Shown piece after piece: positions 33,641-45,861 of a stretch of 64,000 bases of DNA. Location: the NCBI GenBank assembly GCA_949126835.1, contig OX421496.1, forward strand, positions 17,182,844 through 17,246,843, read 5' to 3'. Within the stretch, counting starts at the first letter, position 1. Every line of letters begins with the position of its first letter. Origin of the DNA: Anisus vortex. Its lineage: Eukaryota; Mollusca; Gastropoda; Planorbidae. A program made the position numbers and the translations under genes. The notes beneath the pieces were generated by a model, which made no database searches, had not been told where the DNA came from, and saw only the letters and a program-made list of their open reading frames with translations.

Positions 33641-35552
33641 TGAACTAGAGAGGTGGAGTGAGTAAAGAGCAAAATAGAGAGAATGAAGAAAAGAAAGCTA
33701 GAAAATCGCCCCAAAAAACTATTAAGAAATGAATAGAGGCGAATTGACAGCTGAATGAATGAAAGAAGAAAAAAAAAGTCATCTAAAAATAATCAATCCA
33801 TGCTTAGGGAACAAATAGAAATGATCGAAACAAAATCTATTCAATAAAACATTAGAATATGAAGCCATCCACACCCCAAGACTGGGTTCATTTAACTGTC
33901 ACACGGAAATAGATCTGGCTCTTTACATACTATCTGGACACAAGCTATTCCTTGAGCCACTCTGTTGAATCTATTACACATCTTTGATCTAACCGTTCTT
34001 TCACTCAATAGGCCTTCTTAGTAGTCGAAGTAACTTTTTAGGGGGACGGTTTCAGTAGTTTTCGGTTTCGAGGTTCAAATTCTGGAATTTTTTGGAGAAT
34101 TGTAGCAACCTCTGAGGTCGTTTAAGTCTACGTGTCTTTTTTTCTACATTTTTTTTTTTTTTTTAATTTAAAATTATATTTTTATTCTAAAGATTTTGGA
34201 ATCAGGATTTTGTTTGCCTTAATATTTTTTAAATGTTGAATGTGGACTTTTGCTTAAGACGCTCCTTTCTAATGAGAAGATCATTTCGTCCTACGCTAAT
34301 CCGTGATTTTAATATAATCTTTCATTAAGATAACTTTTTAAAATGTTGTTCAGTTGTTGTTTTTGGTTGTTGTTTTTTGATACTTGGGAAGACAATTTTA
34401 AGCTTCTTTATATATTTTTAAGAATAAAAGTGTGCGTGTCAGTTTGCGGAATGTTATAAGATTCATGTTCGGAAATATATATATATATATGTAAACTATA
34501 AACTCCTCGTGTCGCAGATAGATACACTCTACGCCCGCATACTCTGTACACGTAGTTTTAATATGAACGTTATTTATAATTTCAAACAACAAGCCTAAGA
34601 ATGAGTCGTAATGAAGACATGGAGTCGTGACAGCTTCATTGCGCTGGTCGTAATCGTGATTTCCTTTTGTCACGAAGGGTAATAAAGGGGGCAATTAAGA
34701 AATAAAAGGATAAGCAACAAACTAGGCGGAAAAAACAACAACAACAAGAAGAAGAAGAAGAAGAAGCAGAACTAATTACAACATTACCGCTCCAGAAACT
34801 TGGCCATTTACTTAGATAGTTCAATTAACTCTTCGAGTTTTTTTTTTAATGCACTTTAGGTCAAAGGGTCAGTAGAATTGTCGAATAGTCAAAAGAATGA
34901 ACTATTACAACGTACGATTTTGGTGATTATGAAGAGAATGTAATGTGTAATACATTAAATATGAAATATGAGAATGTAATGTGTAATACATTAAATATGA
35001 AATATAAAACGGAGCCAAATGTGGGCCGATGCTCATGTTAGAAACTAAACTGAAAATGAAAAACAAATCGGATTTCGGTGTGTGGGGGGCCTGACTGCTT
35101 GTTACATTACATCCACACCCCCCCCCCTCACCACCACGCCCCATGTAAAGTCCACTACGCCCTTAGTTCCAGTAGAAGAGGCATGAGACTTGATGAGATA
35201 AGAAGGAGGGGTCCGGTAAGAGTACACAGTCCCTGGTGGTAGGTTAACTAAACTATCTGTATGATAATCTAATTTCACTCACACATCTTCCCCCCACCCC
35301 TGTGTATGTGTGCGGGACAACCGACACGTCCTCGAGCCGATCTCCAGCACGGTTCTATAGGGGGACACTGGGGGACGCATTCCATTAGCCATTCTAGTTT
35401 CTCCCTTGTAATATAAGCCATTTTCTACATGGAATCATCATTGCTATTCCATGAAAGAAATGATTTGCCCCGGAGGTACACGAGACGGAATATTTCTTCT
35501 ATCTCCTCTTGCCTTATTCCATTTTCCTCTTCTTGTGATTATTGTCCCCCCC
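33641..35552. other. Non-coding spacer
   Basis: T-rich runs, a short (TA)n near 34470, (AAC)n/(AAG)n near 34735, and a direct duplication of gaatgtaatgtgtaatacat plus taaatatgaaatat at about 34926 and 34971. No exon recognised. Confidence 0.45.
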
Positions 35553-35650
35553 CTCTCTCTCTCTCTCTCTCTCTATCTCTCTGTCTCTCTTTCTTTATCT
35601 CTCTCTCTCTATCTCTCTTTCAATATCTCTCTATCTTTCTCTCGTTCTTA
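35553..35650. repeat. (CT)n microsatellite
   Basis: ctctct runs with tctat/tcttt interruptions. Confidence 0.9.
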
Positions 35651-36272
35651 CCCCCTCCGGCTTTATCTTTTAACTAGTTTTGTCTTTATTGGAACCAATT
35701 ACTTTGTGTTCAAGTCGTGTGGAGATGTGGCGAAGATAATTAAACGAACAGATATCTCACTCTGTTTCAGCAATCTCCCCTCCCCTCCCCATCGTTATCT
35801 GCCGCTCCCCCACCCCCCGCCGTGTGCATTGAAGGGAAGGAGGGGGGGAAATCGTTTTAAATGACCGGCGTGTTAATGTATCTTTATGTATTTTATATGT
35901 GTCTCACGGCTAATGTTTCTAAGTGCTAGCACCACTGGCTGTATATCGTTGTATAGAAGTCTTGGGTATTATAGTGCTGTCTTTGAGATTGAGGCTGAAA
36001 AAAAAAAGGTTCTTTCTTCGTTATATTATTTGCTGTTTTGTTTTTTGGAGAGAGAGAGGGGGGGTAGATCTAGGTTTTTTCTATGTTTAAAAGTATGAAA
36101 TTCCAGTTTATAATATTTTTTTTTAAGTGTATATCTAAAGTGTGAGGGAATAACAGTACAAATTCATTTTTGACAAATCGTTAATAGTTTATTTTTGCTA
36201 CTCGACATCATGCTCGAAATAATCCAATGAAAAGCATTTTTTTTAAATATTGTTTAAAATATATATATAGGA
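35651..36272. other. Non-coding spacer
   Basis: No recognised gene or repeat boundary; short (TA)n just before the SINE. Confidence 0.4.
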
Positions 36273-36510
36273 GTTTGAGCCACGGTGGTTGAGCGGTAGT
36301 GGGTTCGGCTGGCGTACTGAAGGTCCTGGGTTTGAATTCTGGTAAAGGCTATGATGTTTTCCCGGGTCTGGGGGGTGTGTCCCTGAGTCTACCCTGCTCT
36401 GATAGGCACAGGCGGCTGAGCATTGTGCTGGCCACACAATCACTTAGTATGCCGTGCCAAAAGAAACTGGTGAACGCCCTATGGATAAAGTTGATCCGAC
36501 GGGATACTTA
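36273..36510 (+). mobile_element. tRNA-derived SINE, near full length
   Basis: Head with A box tggttgagcggtagtggg and B box gggtttgaattctgg, then the body: ccgggtctggggggtgtgtc, gagtctaccctgctctgata, gctggccacacaatcactta, gtatgccgtg and tccgacgggatac. Less diverged in the head than the copy at 6631. The minus-strand frame at 36243-36443 is a shadow. Confidence 0.88.
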
Positions 36511-37130
36511 TATAGGATTATTTATGAAACATAAAGTGAATTTTAAACATATTTCTGTTACGTCAATTAAAAAAAACACTCTTTTAAAAAAAAAACAACT
36601 TTCTGCATTTTTTTTTAAGGCTGTTTGTTTAAAGCTGTTCATAAAAAGTAGCCTACATACCTACAACCAGAATGAGTGATTGACATTTACTGCTCTTCAC
36701 AGTCGCGATAAGTCTTAAGTAAATACAGTGAGTGAAAGAGGGCGCTTCCAGTCGCCCCCTTCCCCTTCGTATGATCACTGAAACCGAGGAGACGCTGTCC
36801 AGAACCTATCAGTAATACTATACAACTGCAGAGATTGTTTTAAAACTAAGTAAGAAAAAAAATGAACCTGCGCCTGTTCAAGTCGGCGTGTCATTTTGTA
36901 TAAAGCTGAATGATGCTCTCCGTATAGCTATAATTTGGAGAAGAAAAAATAACTGCCGGGCATTGTGCTGACCAGACAATCCCATTGTTTCTTCTGACCG
37001 ACAGGTAAGCTCTGCTAGACAATCCCAAAATACCCCCGGCCGTGTTGGCGTGAAAGATGAACTGTTAACATCCTGATGCCCGGAGACACGAGAGTTCATT
37101 TACAGTACTAGTTAATGATAAAGTGATATA
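36511..37130. other. Non-coding spacer with SINE scrap
   Basis: A cgggcattgtgctgaccaga segment near 36957 matches the conserved SINE body. The remainder is unassigned. Confidence 0.45.
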
Positions 37131-39506
37131 ACGCCAAACATGTAGGCTATAAAGTTAGTGTAGCAACTGTTTTACATGCCATACGTATTACCCAATACGC
37201 CAAACATGTAGGCTATAAAGTTAGTGTAGCAACTGTTTTACATGCCATACGTATTATCCAATACGCCAAACATGTAGGCTTTAAAGTTAGTGTAGCAACT
37301 GTTTTACATGCCATACGTATTACCCAATACGCCAAACATGTAGGCTTTAAAGTTAGTGTAGCAACTGTTTTACATGCCATACGTATTACCCAATACGCCA
37401 AACATGTAGGCTTTAAAGTTAGTGTAACAACTGTTTTACATGCCATACGTATTACCCAATACGCCAAACATGTAGGCTTTAAAGTTAGTGTAGCAACTGT
37501 TTTACATGCCATACGTATTACCCAATACGCCAAACATGTAGGCTATAAAGTTAGTGTAGCAACTGTTTTACATGCCATACGTATTACCCAATACGCCAAA
37601 CATGTAGGCTTTAAAGTTAGTGTAACAACTGTTTTACATGCCATACGTATTACCCAATACGCCAAACATGTAGGCTTTAAAGTTAGTGTAGCAACTGTTT
37701 TACATGCCATACGTATTACCCAATACGCCAAACATGTAGGCTATAAAGTTAGTGTAGCAACTGTTTTACATGCCATACGTATTACCCAATACGCCAAACA
37801 TGTAGGCTATAAAGTTAGTGTAGCAACTGTTTTACATTCCATACGTATTACCCAATACGCCAAACATGTAGGCTTTAAATTTAGTGTAGCAACTGTTTTA
37901 CATGCCATACGTATTACCCAATACGCCAAACATGTAGGCTTTAAAGTTAGTGTAGCAACTGTTTTACATGCCATACGTATTACCCAATACGCCAAACGTG
38001 TAGGCTTTAAAGTTAGTGTAGCAACTGTTTTACATGCCATACGTATTACCCAATACGCCAAACATGTAGGCTTTAAAGTTAGTGTAGCAACTGTTTTACA
38101 TGCCATACGTATTACCCAATACGCCAAACATGTAGGCTATAAAGTTAGTGTAGCAACTGTTTTACATGCCATACGTATTACCCAATACGCCAAACATGTA
38201 GGCTATAAAGTTAGTGTAGCAACTGTTTTACATGCCATACGTATTACCCAATACGCCAAACATGTAGGCTTTAAAGTTAGTGTAGCAACTGTTTTACATG
38301 CCATACGTATTACCCAATACGCCAAACATGTAGGCTATAAAGTTAGTGTAGCCACTGTTTTACATGCCATACGTATTACCCAATACGCCAAACATGTAGG
38401 CTATAAAGTTAGTGTAGCAACTGTTTTACATGCCATACGTATTACCCAATACGCCAAACATGTAGGCTATAAAGTTAGTGTAGCGACTGTTTTACATGCC
38501 ATACGTATTACCCAATACGCCAAACATGTAGGCTATAAAGTTAGTGTAGCGACTGTTTTACATGCCATACGTATTACCCAATACGCCAAACATGTAGGCT
38601 ATAAAGTTAGTGTAGCGACTGTTTTACATGGCATACGTATTACCCAATACGCCAAACATGTAGGCTATAAAGTTAGTGTAGCGACTGTTTTACATGCCAT
38701 ACGTATTACCCAATACGCCAAACATGTAGGCTATAAAGTTAGTGTAGCGACTGTTTTACATGCCATACGTATTACCCAATACGCCAAACATGTAGGCTAT
38801 AAAGTTAGTGTAGCGACTGTTTAACATGCAATACGTATTACCCAATACGCCAAACATGTAGGCTATAAAGTTAGTGCAGCAACTGTTTTACATGCCATAC
38901 GTATTACCCAATACGCCAAACATGTAGGCTATAAAGTTAGTGCAGCAACTGTTTTACATGCCATACGTATTACCCAATACGCCAAACATGTAGGCTATAA
39001 AGTTAGTGCAGCAACTGTTTTACATGCCATACGTATTACCCAATACGCCAAACATGTAGGCTATAAAGTTAGTGCAGCAACTGTTTTACATGCCATACGT
39101 ATTACTCAATACGCCAAACATGTAGGCTATAAAGTTAGTGTAGCGACTGTTTTACATGCCATACGTATTACTCAATACGCCAAACATGTAGGCTATAAAG
39201 TTAGTGTAGCGACTGTTTTACATGCCATACGTATTACCCAATACGCCAAACATGTAGGCTATAAAGTTAGTGCAGCAACTGTTTTACATGCCATACGTAT
39301 TACCCAATACGCCAAACATGTAGGCTATAAAGTTAGTGCAGCAACTGTTTTACATGCCATACGTATTACCCAATACGCCAAACATGTAGGCTATAAAGTT
39401 AGTGTAGCAACTGTTTTACATGCCATACGTATTACCCAATACGCCAAACGTGTAGGCTTTAAAGTTAGTGTGGCAACTCTTTTACATGCCATACGTATTA
39501 CCCAAT
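37131..39506. repeat. 66-bp satellite, exactly 36 indel-free units
   Basis: 2376 bp = 36 x 66; unit starts fall on an exact 66-bp grid from 37131 to 39441. Each unit reads acgccaaacatgtaggctat, aaagttagtgtagcaactgt, tttacatgccatacgtatta, cccaat. Each unit plus the first bases of the next forms cgtattacccaatacg, a 6-bp stem with a 4-base loop. Variants cluster in blocks: ctttaaag mostly in units 3-18, gtagcgac in units 21-26 and 31-32, gcagcaac in units 27-30 and 33-34. A minus-strand 22-residue reading, MAYWVIRMACKTVATLTLKP plus two, is open through many units but broken by taa in ctataaag units, so no protein is proposed. Confidence 0.97.
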
Positions 39507-39566
39507 GCCCATTACACTTCTCTCCTTTTCTAAAATAAATTCTTTGGTGTAAACAGAATAGTGGGC

Positions 39567-39779
39567 AGTCTACGGAAACGCGTGTCACACGTGGCACGCA
39601 GAACGATTTTCAATGTCACGCGGAGGACTAACAAAAAAGGCAATTCAAGTCTCTTCTACAACTTTGTTTTCATTGGTAACGCTTGATGACATTTATGCTG
39701 TTGGCACACTGAATGAGTTATAAATCCCACTTAATTTGGCACACTATTATCACTATTTATTGAATTATTGGCACCCTGG
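39567..39779 (+). mobile_element. hAT MITE, TCGGCAACC-end group, diverged
   Basis: Left: gtctacggaaacgcgtgtca and cagaacgattttcaatgtca. Right: aatcccacttaatttggcac, then a weak terminus ttggcaccctgg. Same layout as the other five short copies; outer tips eroded. Confidence 0.7.
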
Positions 39780-40571
39780 TGTAAATAGTAGAGTGCACTT
39801 CTCTATCACCATTCAAGATGTTTCGTCGTTCGTTATTATAAATGACCTATTTAAATTGTTTACTTGTAGAAACTCATACTGGCCTACTTTTAAAGATCAT
39901 TACAGATTCCTCAAAACACTGTCCCAGAAGTCCAGATTTTTTTGAAAATGTAAGCTAACTATAGAATCTATGTGTAATTGGTAGAAACGAGCCTGTATTT
40001 TTTCTGTTTTTGCTTATTAAAGTTCAGCACAGCAAATTGAAGAGTTGAATTAAAATGAGAAATAAAAGAGTTTGGCCCGAAGACATCTCTTCCTATGTGT
40101 CTCATTAGTTAACCCCCTAGTGGCCCAAGGGCTTTATCTTCCACGCCACCCTTTCCCCTCACACACAATCCTACACTTCTCGTTGTCTACACACAGGGAG
40201 AACGAACATAATGTTTGCTGGTTTAAAACCCTTTTTTCTAATCGGAATTTAAGTTAATATATACTTCTTTATTATTCTCTTCCTTTATGCTTCGTTCTGA
40301 TATAAGGCTCTTTCTATATATTAGACCCTGTTCTATAGACTTTCGGAAAGAGTACTAGTTCTAATGGACTTGTCTAGTACTTGTTCACCAGACGATGTCT
40401 AAAGTGTGTCTAACTCTAATGTAGGTACAATTGTATTGAGAAATACAACAACACCCACCCTTGATTGATAGAAAATGGATAGATTTGTTGTTTTGGTAGA
40501 ATGTGTTATCTTCTACGTACAGAAGCTTATATGTTTACTTTATTTAAGAAATTGACGTCTGTAGTACATAA
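39780..40571. other. Non-coding spacer
   Basis: AT-rich, no recognised element or exon. Confidence 0.4.
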
Positions 40572-40920
40572 GGCTAAAGTACATGAAGGCTAAAGTATTT
40601 AAAGGCTAAAGTATATAAAGGCTAAAGTACTTGAAGGCTAAAGTATATAAAGGCTAAAGTACATGAAGGCTAAAGTATATAAAGGCTAAAGTACTTGAAG
40701 GCTAAAGTATATAAAGGCTAAAGTACATGAAGGCTAAAGTATATAAAGGCTAAAGTACTTGAAGGCTAAAGTATATAAAGGCTAAAGTACTGGAAGGCTA
40801 AAGTATATAAAGGCTAAAGTACATGAAGGCTAAAGTACATTATGGCTAAAGTACTTGAAGGCTAAAGTACTTGAAGACTTGTAGTTGAAGGCTAAAGTAC
40901 ATGAATGCTAAAGTACATGA
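40572..40920. repeat. 16-bp minisatellite with 32-bp dimers
   Basis: aaggctaaagtacttg and aaggctaaagtatata units alternate, giving a 32-bp dimer, with a third variant gtacatg inserted every second dimer in the centre. About 21 monomers. Confidence 0.95.
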
Positions 40921-42069
40921 ATGCTGGAGGATAGCGAAGAAGCATATCAGGGAGCACTCTGGGAACTCTCATTCCCAAATGGCGCACTGACATTGTTGTT
41001 TGAATCACGTGACGGTACTCCGATAGTCTCAAATGGTATTGTGCCCTTCACCCCCTCCCCACCTTGTCCCCCCCTCCTTTCTTCTTCCTCCCTTGTTTCG
41101 TGACTGAAGGTCAAGCCGACAGTTGGTCTATTTGTTCCTCCCCCCCTCCCCAATCGGACCTTGTCTATGTGGTCATCGATATCCACCACCAGAACGTTCA
41201 ATGGAATAATTGAGACTTTGGCTCCAACACACAAGTCTAGGAAGTATAGACTCACAAGTCCACCCTCTCATACACACACACAACCACACATGTAGACCAG
41301 TGGTTCACCAACATCTTTATTTTTTTGCAACCCCGTTAGTTTGTATACGTGAACTTCATGACCCACCAACATGTGACCTATGACCTATACTGGCCTGGAA
41401 GAAACATTGACCACGAATGTAATTTCAGGCAATTTTCTTATATTATGATAGAAAAGTGATGTCTTTAATCGATATATGTTGCTAGAATCAGGTTAAAATT
41501 GTACTAAATGGGGCCAAATATACTGTTACAATGGGTATATCGCTAATAAAGTAATTATTTTATTACTATATTCCGACACAAGTTTTGAACTTTGCGACTC
41601 GGCATTTTGAGAAACGGTGCCACAGCCTTTTTTTGAAAATAGGGTTCACAAAATGTTTTAAGTAGGGATACTGGAGAAGGGACAAAACCCAGAGTGTATT
41701 TTTTACTTTTAATTATTACCATTAACGAAGGTAACCACTTTCTGCCAAAAAACTTAGTCATTAAAATGGTGAAGAAATTCGATTCGACGATTTACTAACT
41801 TCTGTTTCGATATTGTGCAATTTTCCATTCTTTTTTTTTTACTCACTTAGCAACAGTAACAGCACCGTCTGTAGTTGTTCATAGGATTTTTCTTTATTGT
41901 TGAGTTATCAATGTTACTTGTGTTGTCTCTTGCTATAAACACGTAACACATTCTGACATCGCTGCAGACACGACACGCATTTATCTTTTACTATTCAAAA
42001 TACTCAACGTGAAAATAATAAGGTATAGTTTGTACTGATATAGTTTTTCTTCTTCGTTTTCTATTAGCC
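40921..42069. other. Non-coding spacer with hAT-like terminus at 41298
   Basis: At 41298-41400, cagtggttcaccaacatctt followed by a T-run and gcaacccc resembles the CAGTGGTTCTCAACCTTT...CGACCCC left end of Charlie-like hAT elements. No matching right end was found nearby; a gggaaccactg at about 46307 is a candidate partner terminus but flanking octamers do not match. Confidence 0.45.
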
Positions 42070-42930
42070 CAGGGATCGGCAACCTAAGGCACGCGTGCCA
42101 AACTTGGCACGCAGGGCGATTTACAATGGCACGCGAAAGACATTCAAGAGGGTTTTTTTTAATATTGATGAAAAAGACAACAGTTATATTATCCGGTAAT
42201 ATATATCTTGAGTGAAATCAATTTCAAAACATTTAACTATGTGTACTTCCCTATATTTAGGCATATATACCTATCAATAAAGATAGCTCTGCTTTTTCAG
42301 AAGTACATCGAGGCACTCAAGGCGGAGTTTTCTAAACAAAGCCAAGACTTTCAAATTCACGGACTAACTTATTCATGTCAAGCATGACATTATTTCCGCT
42401 AATATTTCTAATATTATGTTTTTAAATTTTTATTTGTATAAAAGACTTGTCTCCAACGATCTCCAACTTATAACTTTATAATGATCAAACTGTAAAAAGT
42501 AGTTAACTATTATAGAAATATTATATGACCAAAATAATTTATGCACATTTTCTGAACATTACATTAACTACCCAGTTTGTATGATTACTTTGTATCAATT
42601 CCGCTTAACGACAATGGTTTCACGTTAACGCATGTACTTAAATAATTTAAAGAATTTCTCAGTTAAACTGAGAACAAAATATTATAATCAATATTAGCAG
42701 TTGAAGATCTTTATCTAAACTATAGACAACCAAAATGATAACCTTTACAAAATAGTTATCTTTAAATGTGAAAGTTTGGTACAATTTTCTATTTGGTTTA
42801 AATGCTAATAAAAAGGATGATACACATTTTTTTTAAAATTAATTATTAAACGCTTTAACGATTTTTTTCTATAGAGCTTTTGGCCTTGGTCTTATGAAGA
42901 AACAAGTATAATAGATCAGGTTGACATAGT
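42070..42930 (+). mobile_element. hAT element, right end lost (TCGGCAACC-end group)
   Basis: Left end cagggatcggcaacctaagg followed by cacgcgtgccaaacttggca. Decayed transposase C-terminal sequence (tacatcgaggcactcaaggc) near 42305, and the shared core in reverse near 42560. Homology with the next copy ends at about 42925 (ataatagatcaggttgac) without the terminal ~100 bp. The next element starts 30 bp later. Confidence 0.8.
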
Positions 42931-42959
42931 TACATTTCTTGTTTAGTGGTTGCATAGGG

Positions 42960-44804
42960 CAGGGGTCGGCAACCTTAGGAACGTGGCATGCAGAGCGATT
43001 TTCAATGGCACGCGAGAGACCTCCAAGAGGTGTTTTTTATGTATGACAAAAAATATTCCGGTTCTTAATGAGGAAAACTGTTGAAGCCGATGTTTCTGAA
43101 TGACAGAGCGACACATTCCACTGAGTTGAACGTATTTACAAGGACGGGGTCAAACATCACTTGAGCTGTTAGACCACTGGAATGAATTTGCATATATCGT
43201 GAGTGAAATCAATTTCAAAACATTAAACTATATATATAATATGTAGTTCCTTTTATAAAGTCATATATTAAGATTTTGTTTTGGCTTTTTGAGAAGTAGG
43301 CCTACATTGAAGCACTCAAAGCGTTGTTTTCTAAACAAAGACAAGACTTTCAAATTCATGGACTTATTGTTTTTTCCGGTGGTCTTATTACGACCAACCC
43401 TTCTCTTTCCCTATGGGTGCCATTGCAGAACCTGTCGGGTGATGACCTGTTTGGATTTTCGTAGGGTGTGCACAATCCACCGCCACTCTCGCCTTGTCGA
43501 TCTGCTGTTCAAGGGGTTCCTAGTCTCTTTGCCGCCACAAGTCGGTGTTCTTGACCTTTTCTGTCCACCGAATCTTTAGGCAGCCGTTGACAATGGTTTG
43601 GAGCTTATTGTTCAGAGTGTTGTCGACTCTCCAGGTCTCTGAGCCGTAGAGAAGCACTGACTTTACGTTCGTGTTGAAGATTCGTTGAACTCCAGGCCGC
43701 CCTCATGGTGATGAAAGTATGTCTTGCTTCGTCAGAGCCACCTGTTACTGAGACTATACTGCCCTACTGTGAAAGAGGTGTCTTCTTTCAGCTCACTGTT
43801 TCCAATCTTGATTGGCTTCTCTATTTCCTGAAGAGGGTCATTATAGGGTCAATAGTATTATATTATGTAATTGTTGTAATTATTACTGTTTAAAAGATCA
43901 AATCCTTAAGCTTAATTAAATGGACAAACATTTAATGCAGGAAATGTTTATTTACAACCTTTTAACGTAAATTAATCGTATTCCTTTAATAATCAAATTG
44001 TGTAACGAATATCATAATGCTGTATTTAAATAAAGAAATAATAATTAGTCAGTAATATTTCCATTACATTATTATATTATTATTATATTTGTTATATTAC
44101 AAAATATAACTTGTTTGGCATCGCTGGTGAATCCCATTAAATTAAGGGAGATAATAAACCCGTATTATTTGCGCTAATATTTCTAATATTATGTTTCTTA
44201 TTTTTTTTATAAAAGTCAAAATGGCCTACAACTTATAACTTTATAATAACCAAACTGTAAAAAGTAGTTGAAAATTATATAAATATTTTATGACTAAAAA
44301 CATTATAATATGCACATTTTTTAAACATTACATTAACTACCCAGCTTGTATGATTACTACGTATCAATTTCGCTTAACGATACTGACACAATCTCTCTTG
44401 TGACTGAAATACATTAAAGAAAATCTCATTTGAATTAAGAACAAAAATATTATTAATATTAGCAGTTGCTAGATCCTTATCTTGACAAATGATAATATTT
44501 ACAACATAGTTACTATAAATGTGAACGTTGGGTTATAACATTAAATTTTTTATTTGGTATAAAAGGATGGTAATCGCAAAAACTTACTTTTTAAAAATTA
44601 AATATAAAACGCATTGCCTATTTTCTCTCTAGATTTCCTTTGCTTTTGGCCTTGGTCTTAAATTGCTACGGAGTAAAATTAATTGTCTTATAAAAAAAAT
44701 AAAACAAGTATAATAGAGCAGGTTGACTTGCAGGCTGCTGGTACGCTGAATGATTTAGAAATCTTAGTTTGGCACACTGTTAGCAAAAGGTTGCCGACCC
44801 CTGG
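42960..44804 (+). mobile_element. hAT element with both ends, hosting LINE debris
   Basis: Ends caggggtcggcaacct (42960) and aggttgccgacccctg (to 44803). Flanks gcataggg and gcataagg (44805-44812) match at seven of eight if one extra g is allowed at the right tip. Interior: decayed transposase fragment at about 43080-43365, an inserted LINE fragment at 43372-43850, the shared core in reverse at about 44170-44360, and a second terminus block at 44660-44803. Confidence 0.85.
43372..43850 (-). pseudogene. RTE-like LINE ORF2 C-terminal fragment
   Basis: Minus-strand translation gives FNTNVKSVLLYGSETWR, then KLQTIVNGCLKIRW, a LWRQ block, RRWRWI.HTLRK (with frameshifts) and a GKR..GR tail. This is the characteristic post-RT region of endonuclease-reverse transcriptases of RTE-like LINEs (NxxVKSVLLYGSETWR ... 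RWxWIGHTLRK ... NPQGKRKRGRP). It may derive from the same family as 6950-8655. GC-richer than its host element and broken in several places. Confidence 0.82.
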
Positions 44805-44812
44805 GCATAAGG

Positions 44813-45453
44813 TATAAGCCGGGCACGTAAAACTTACCCCCCCCCCCTCTCGTGGTGCTGTTCGACAGAAGTCCAGATTGCTCTGCCCTGGATAGAGGCT
44901 TTTGCGCACCTCCTGTTGGGAAAGAGGGGGGGGGACTCTGGTGTTGATAGAAGAGAGACAGGTGGTGTAAAATCGTGAAGGGGCCTGGATCCAGGATGTG
45001 ACGATTCCACAGAGCATTACCAGAATCTCCCGTTTATAAAAAAAAAGACATAATTGAATGTCATAACCATTGGGATAGCGCTGTGGATGACAGAGACTGG
45101 TTCATAGGCCAGCCCCCCAACTGAACCCTCAGAAACCCTGACTCAATGTACCCCGATCCTGGAATACCACTCGCATGTGCTGGGCGCAAAACTGAAAACT
45201 CTCTCAAACTGCGGGGTTTGACAAAAAAGAAAAGCCACACAAGAAAAACCCAGAATAGCAATGCCCGAAAAAAAATGGGTATTGTGTTAAAAAAATTTAT
45301 TGGCATTTAGTCTTTCGTTCTCATTGGTATCTTCGGCTGTCTTTATTCGACTTACAATTGACTTTCTTGGTTTTAAACGTATTGGTCACTGGTTTAGGTC
45401 TTTCGTTTCACTATAGTCTTACTGTCAACTATGATCACTATGATCTACCACTG
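44813..45453. other. Non-coding spacer
   Basis: GC-average with C- and G-runs near 44835 and 44928. The minus-strand frames at 44688-45017 and 45061-45306 show no domain I recognise. Confidence 0.4.
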
Positions 45454-45861
45454 AGATAGATAAATATGGATGACCATGTGTCGACCATTGTCTGTCTATT
45501 GCCCAGATAGATAAATATGGATGACCATGTGTCGACCATTGTCTGTCTATTGCCCAGATAGATAAATATGGATGACCATGTGTCGACCATTGTCTGTCTA
45601 TTGCCCAGATAGATAAATATGGATGACCATGTGTCGACCATTGTCTGTCTATTGCCCAGATAGATAAATATGGATGACCATGTGTCGACCATTGTCTGTC
45701 TATTGCCCAGATAGATTAATATGGATGACCATGTGTCGACCATTGTCTGTCTATTGCCCAGATAGATAAATATGGATGACCATGTGTCGACCATTGTCTG
45801 TCTATTGCCCAGATAGATTAATATGGATGACCATGTGTCGACCATTGTCTGTCTATTGCCC
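45454..45861. repeat. 51-bp tandem repeat, exactly 8 units
   Basis: 408 bp = 8 x 51, no indels, units agatagataaatatggatga, ccatgtgtcgaccattgtct, gtctattgccc. Only a few substitutions (gattaat in units 6 and 8). Minus-strand frame of 17-residue repeats (GNRQTMVDTWSSIFIYL) is open through the array but starts and ends in flanking DNA without gene features. Confidence 0.97.

Noticed and set aside
36273..36345. Functional tRNA gene
   Set aside because: A and B boxes are present but it continues into the SINE body and does not fold as a full tRNA; same for 6631, 26493, 32680 and 47425.
37213..38127. Minus-strand MAYWVIRMACKTV repeat protein
   Set aside because: The frame is the 66-bp satellite; units with ctataaag introduce stops on the minus strand, breaking it repeatedly.
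37131..39506. CRISPR array
   Set aside because: Units are directly adjacent with no unique spacers, and the context is eukaryotic.
43289..43579. + strand 96-codon frame as gene
   Set aside because: Antisense shadow of the minus-strand LINE fragment at 43372-43850.
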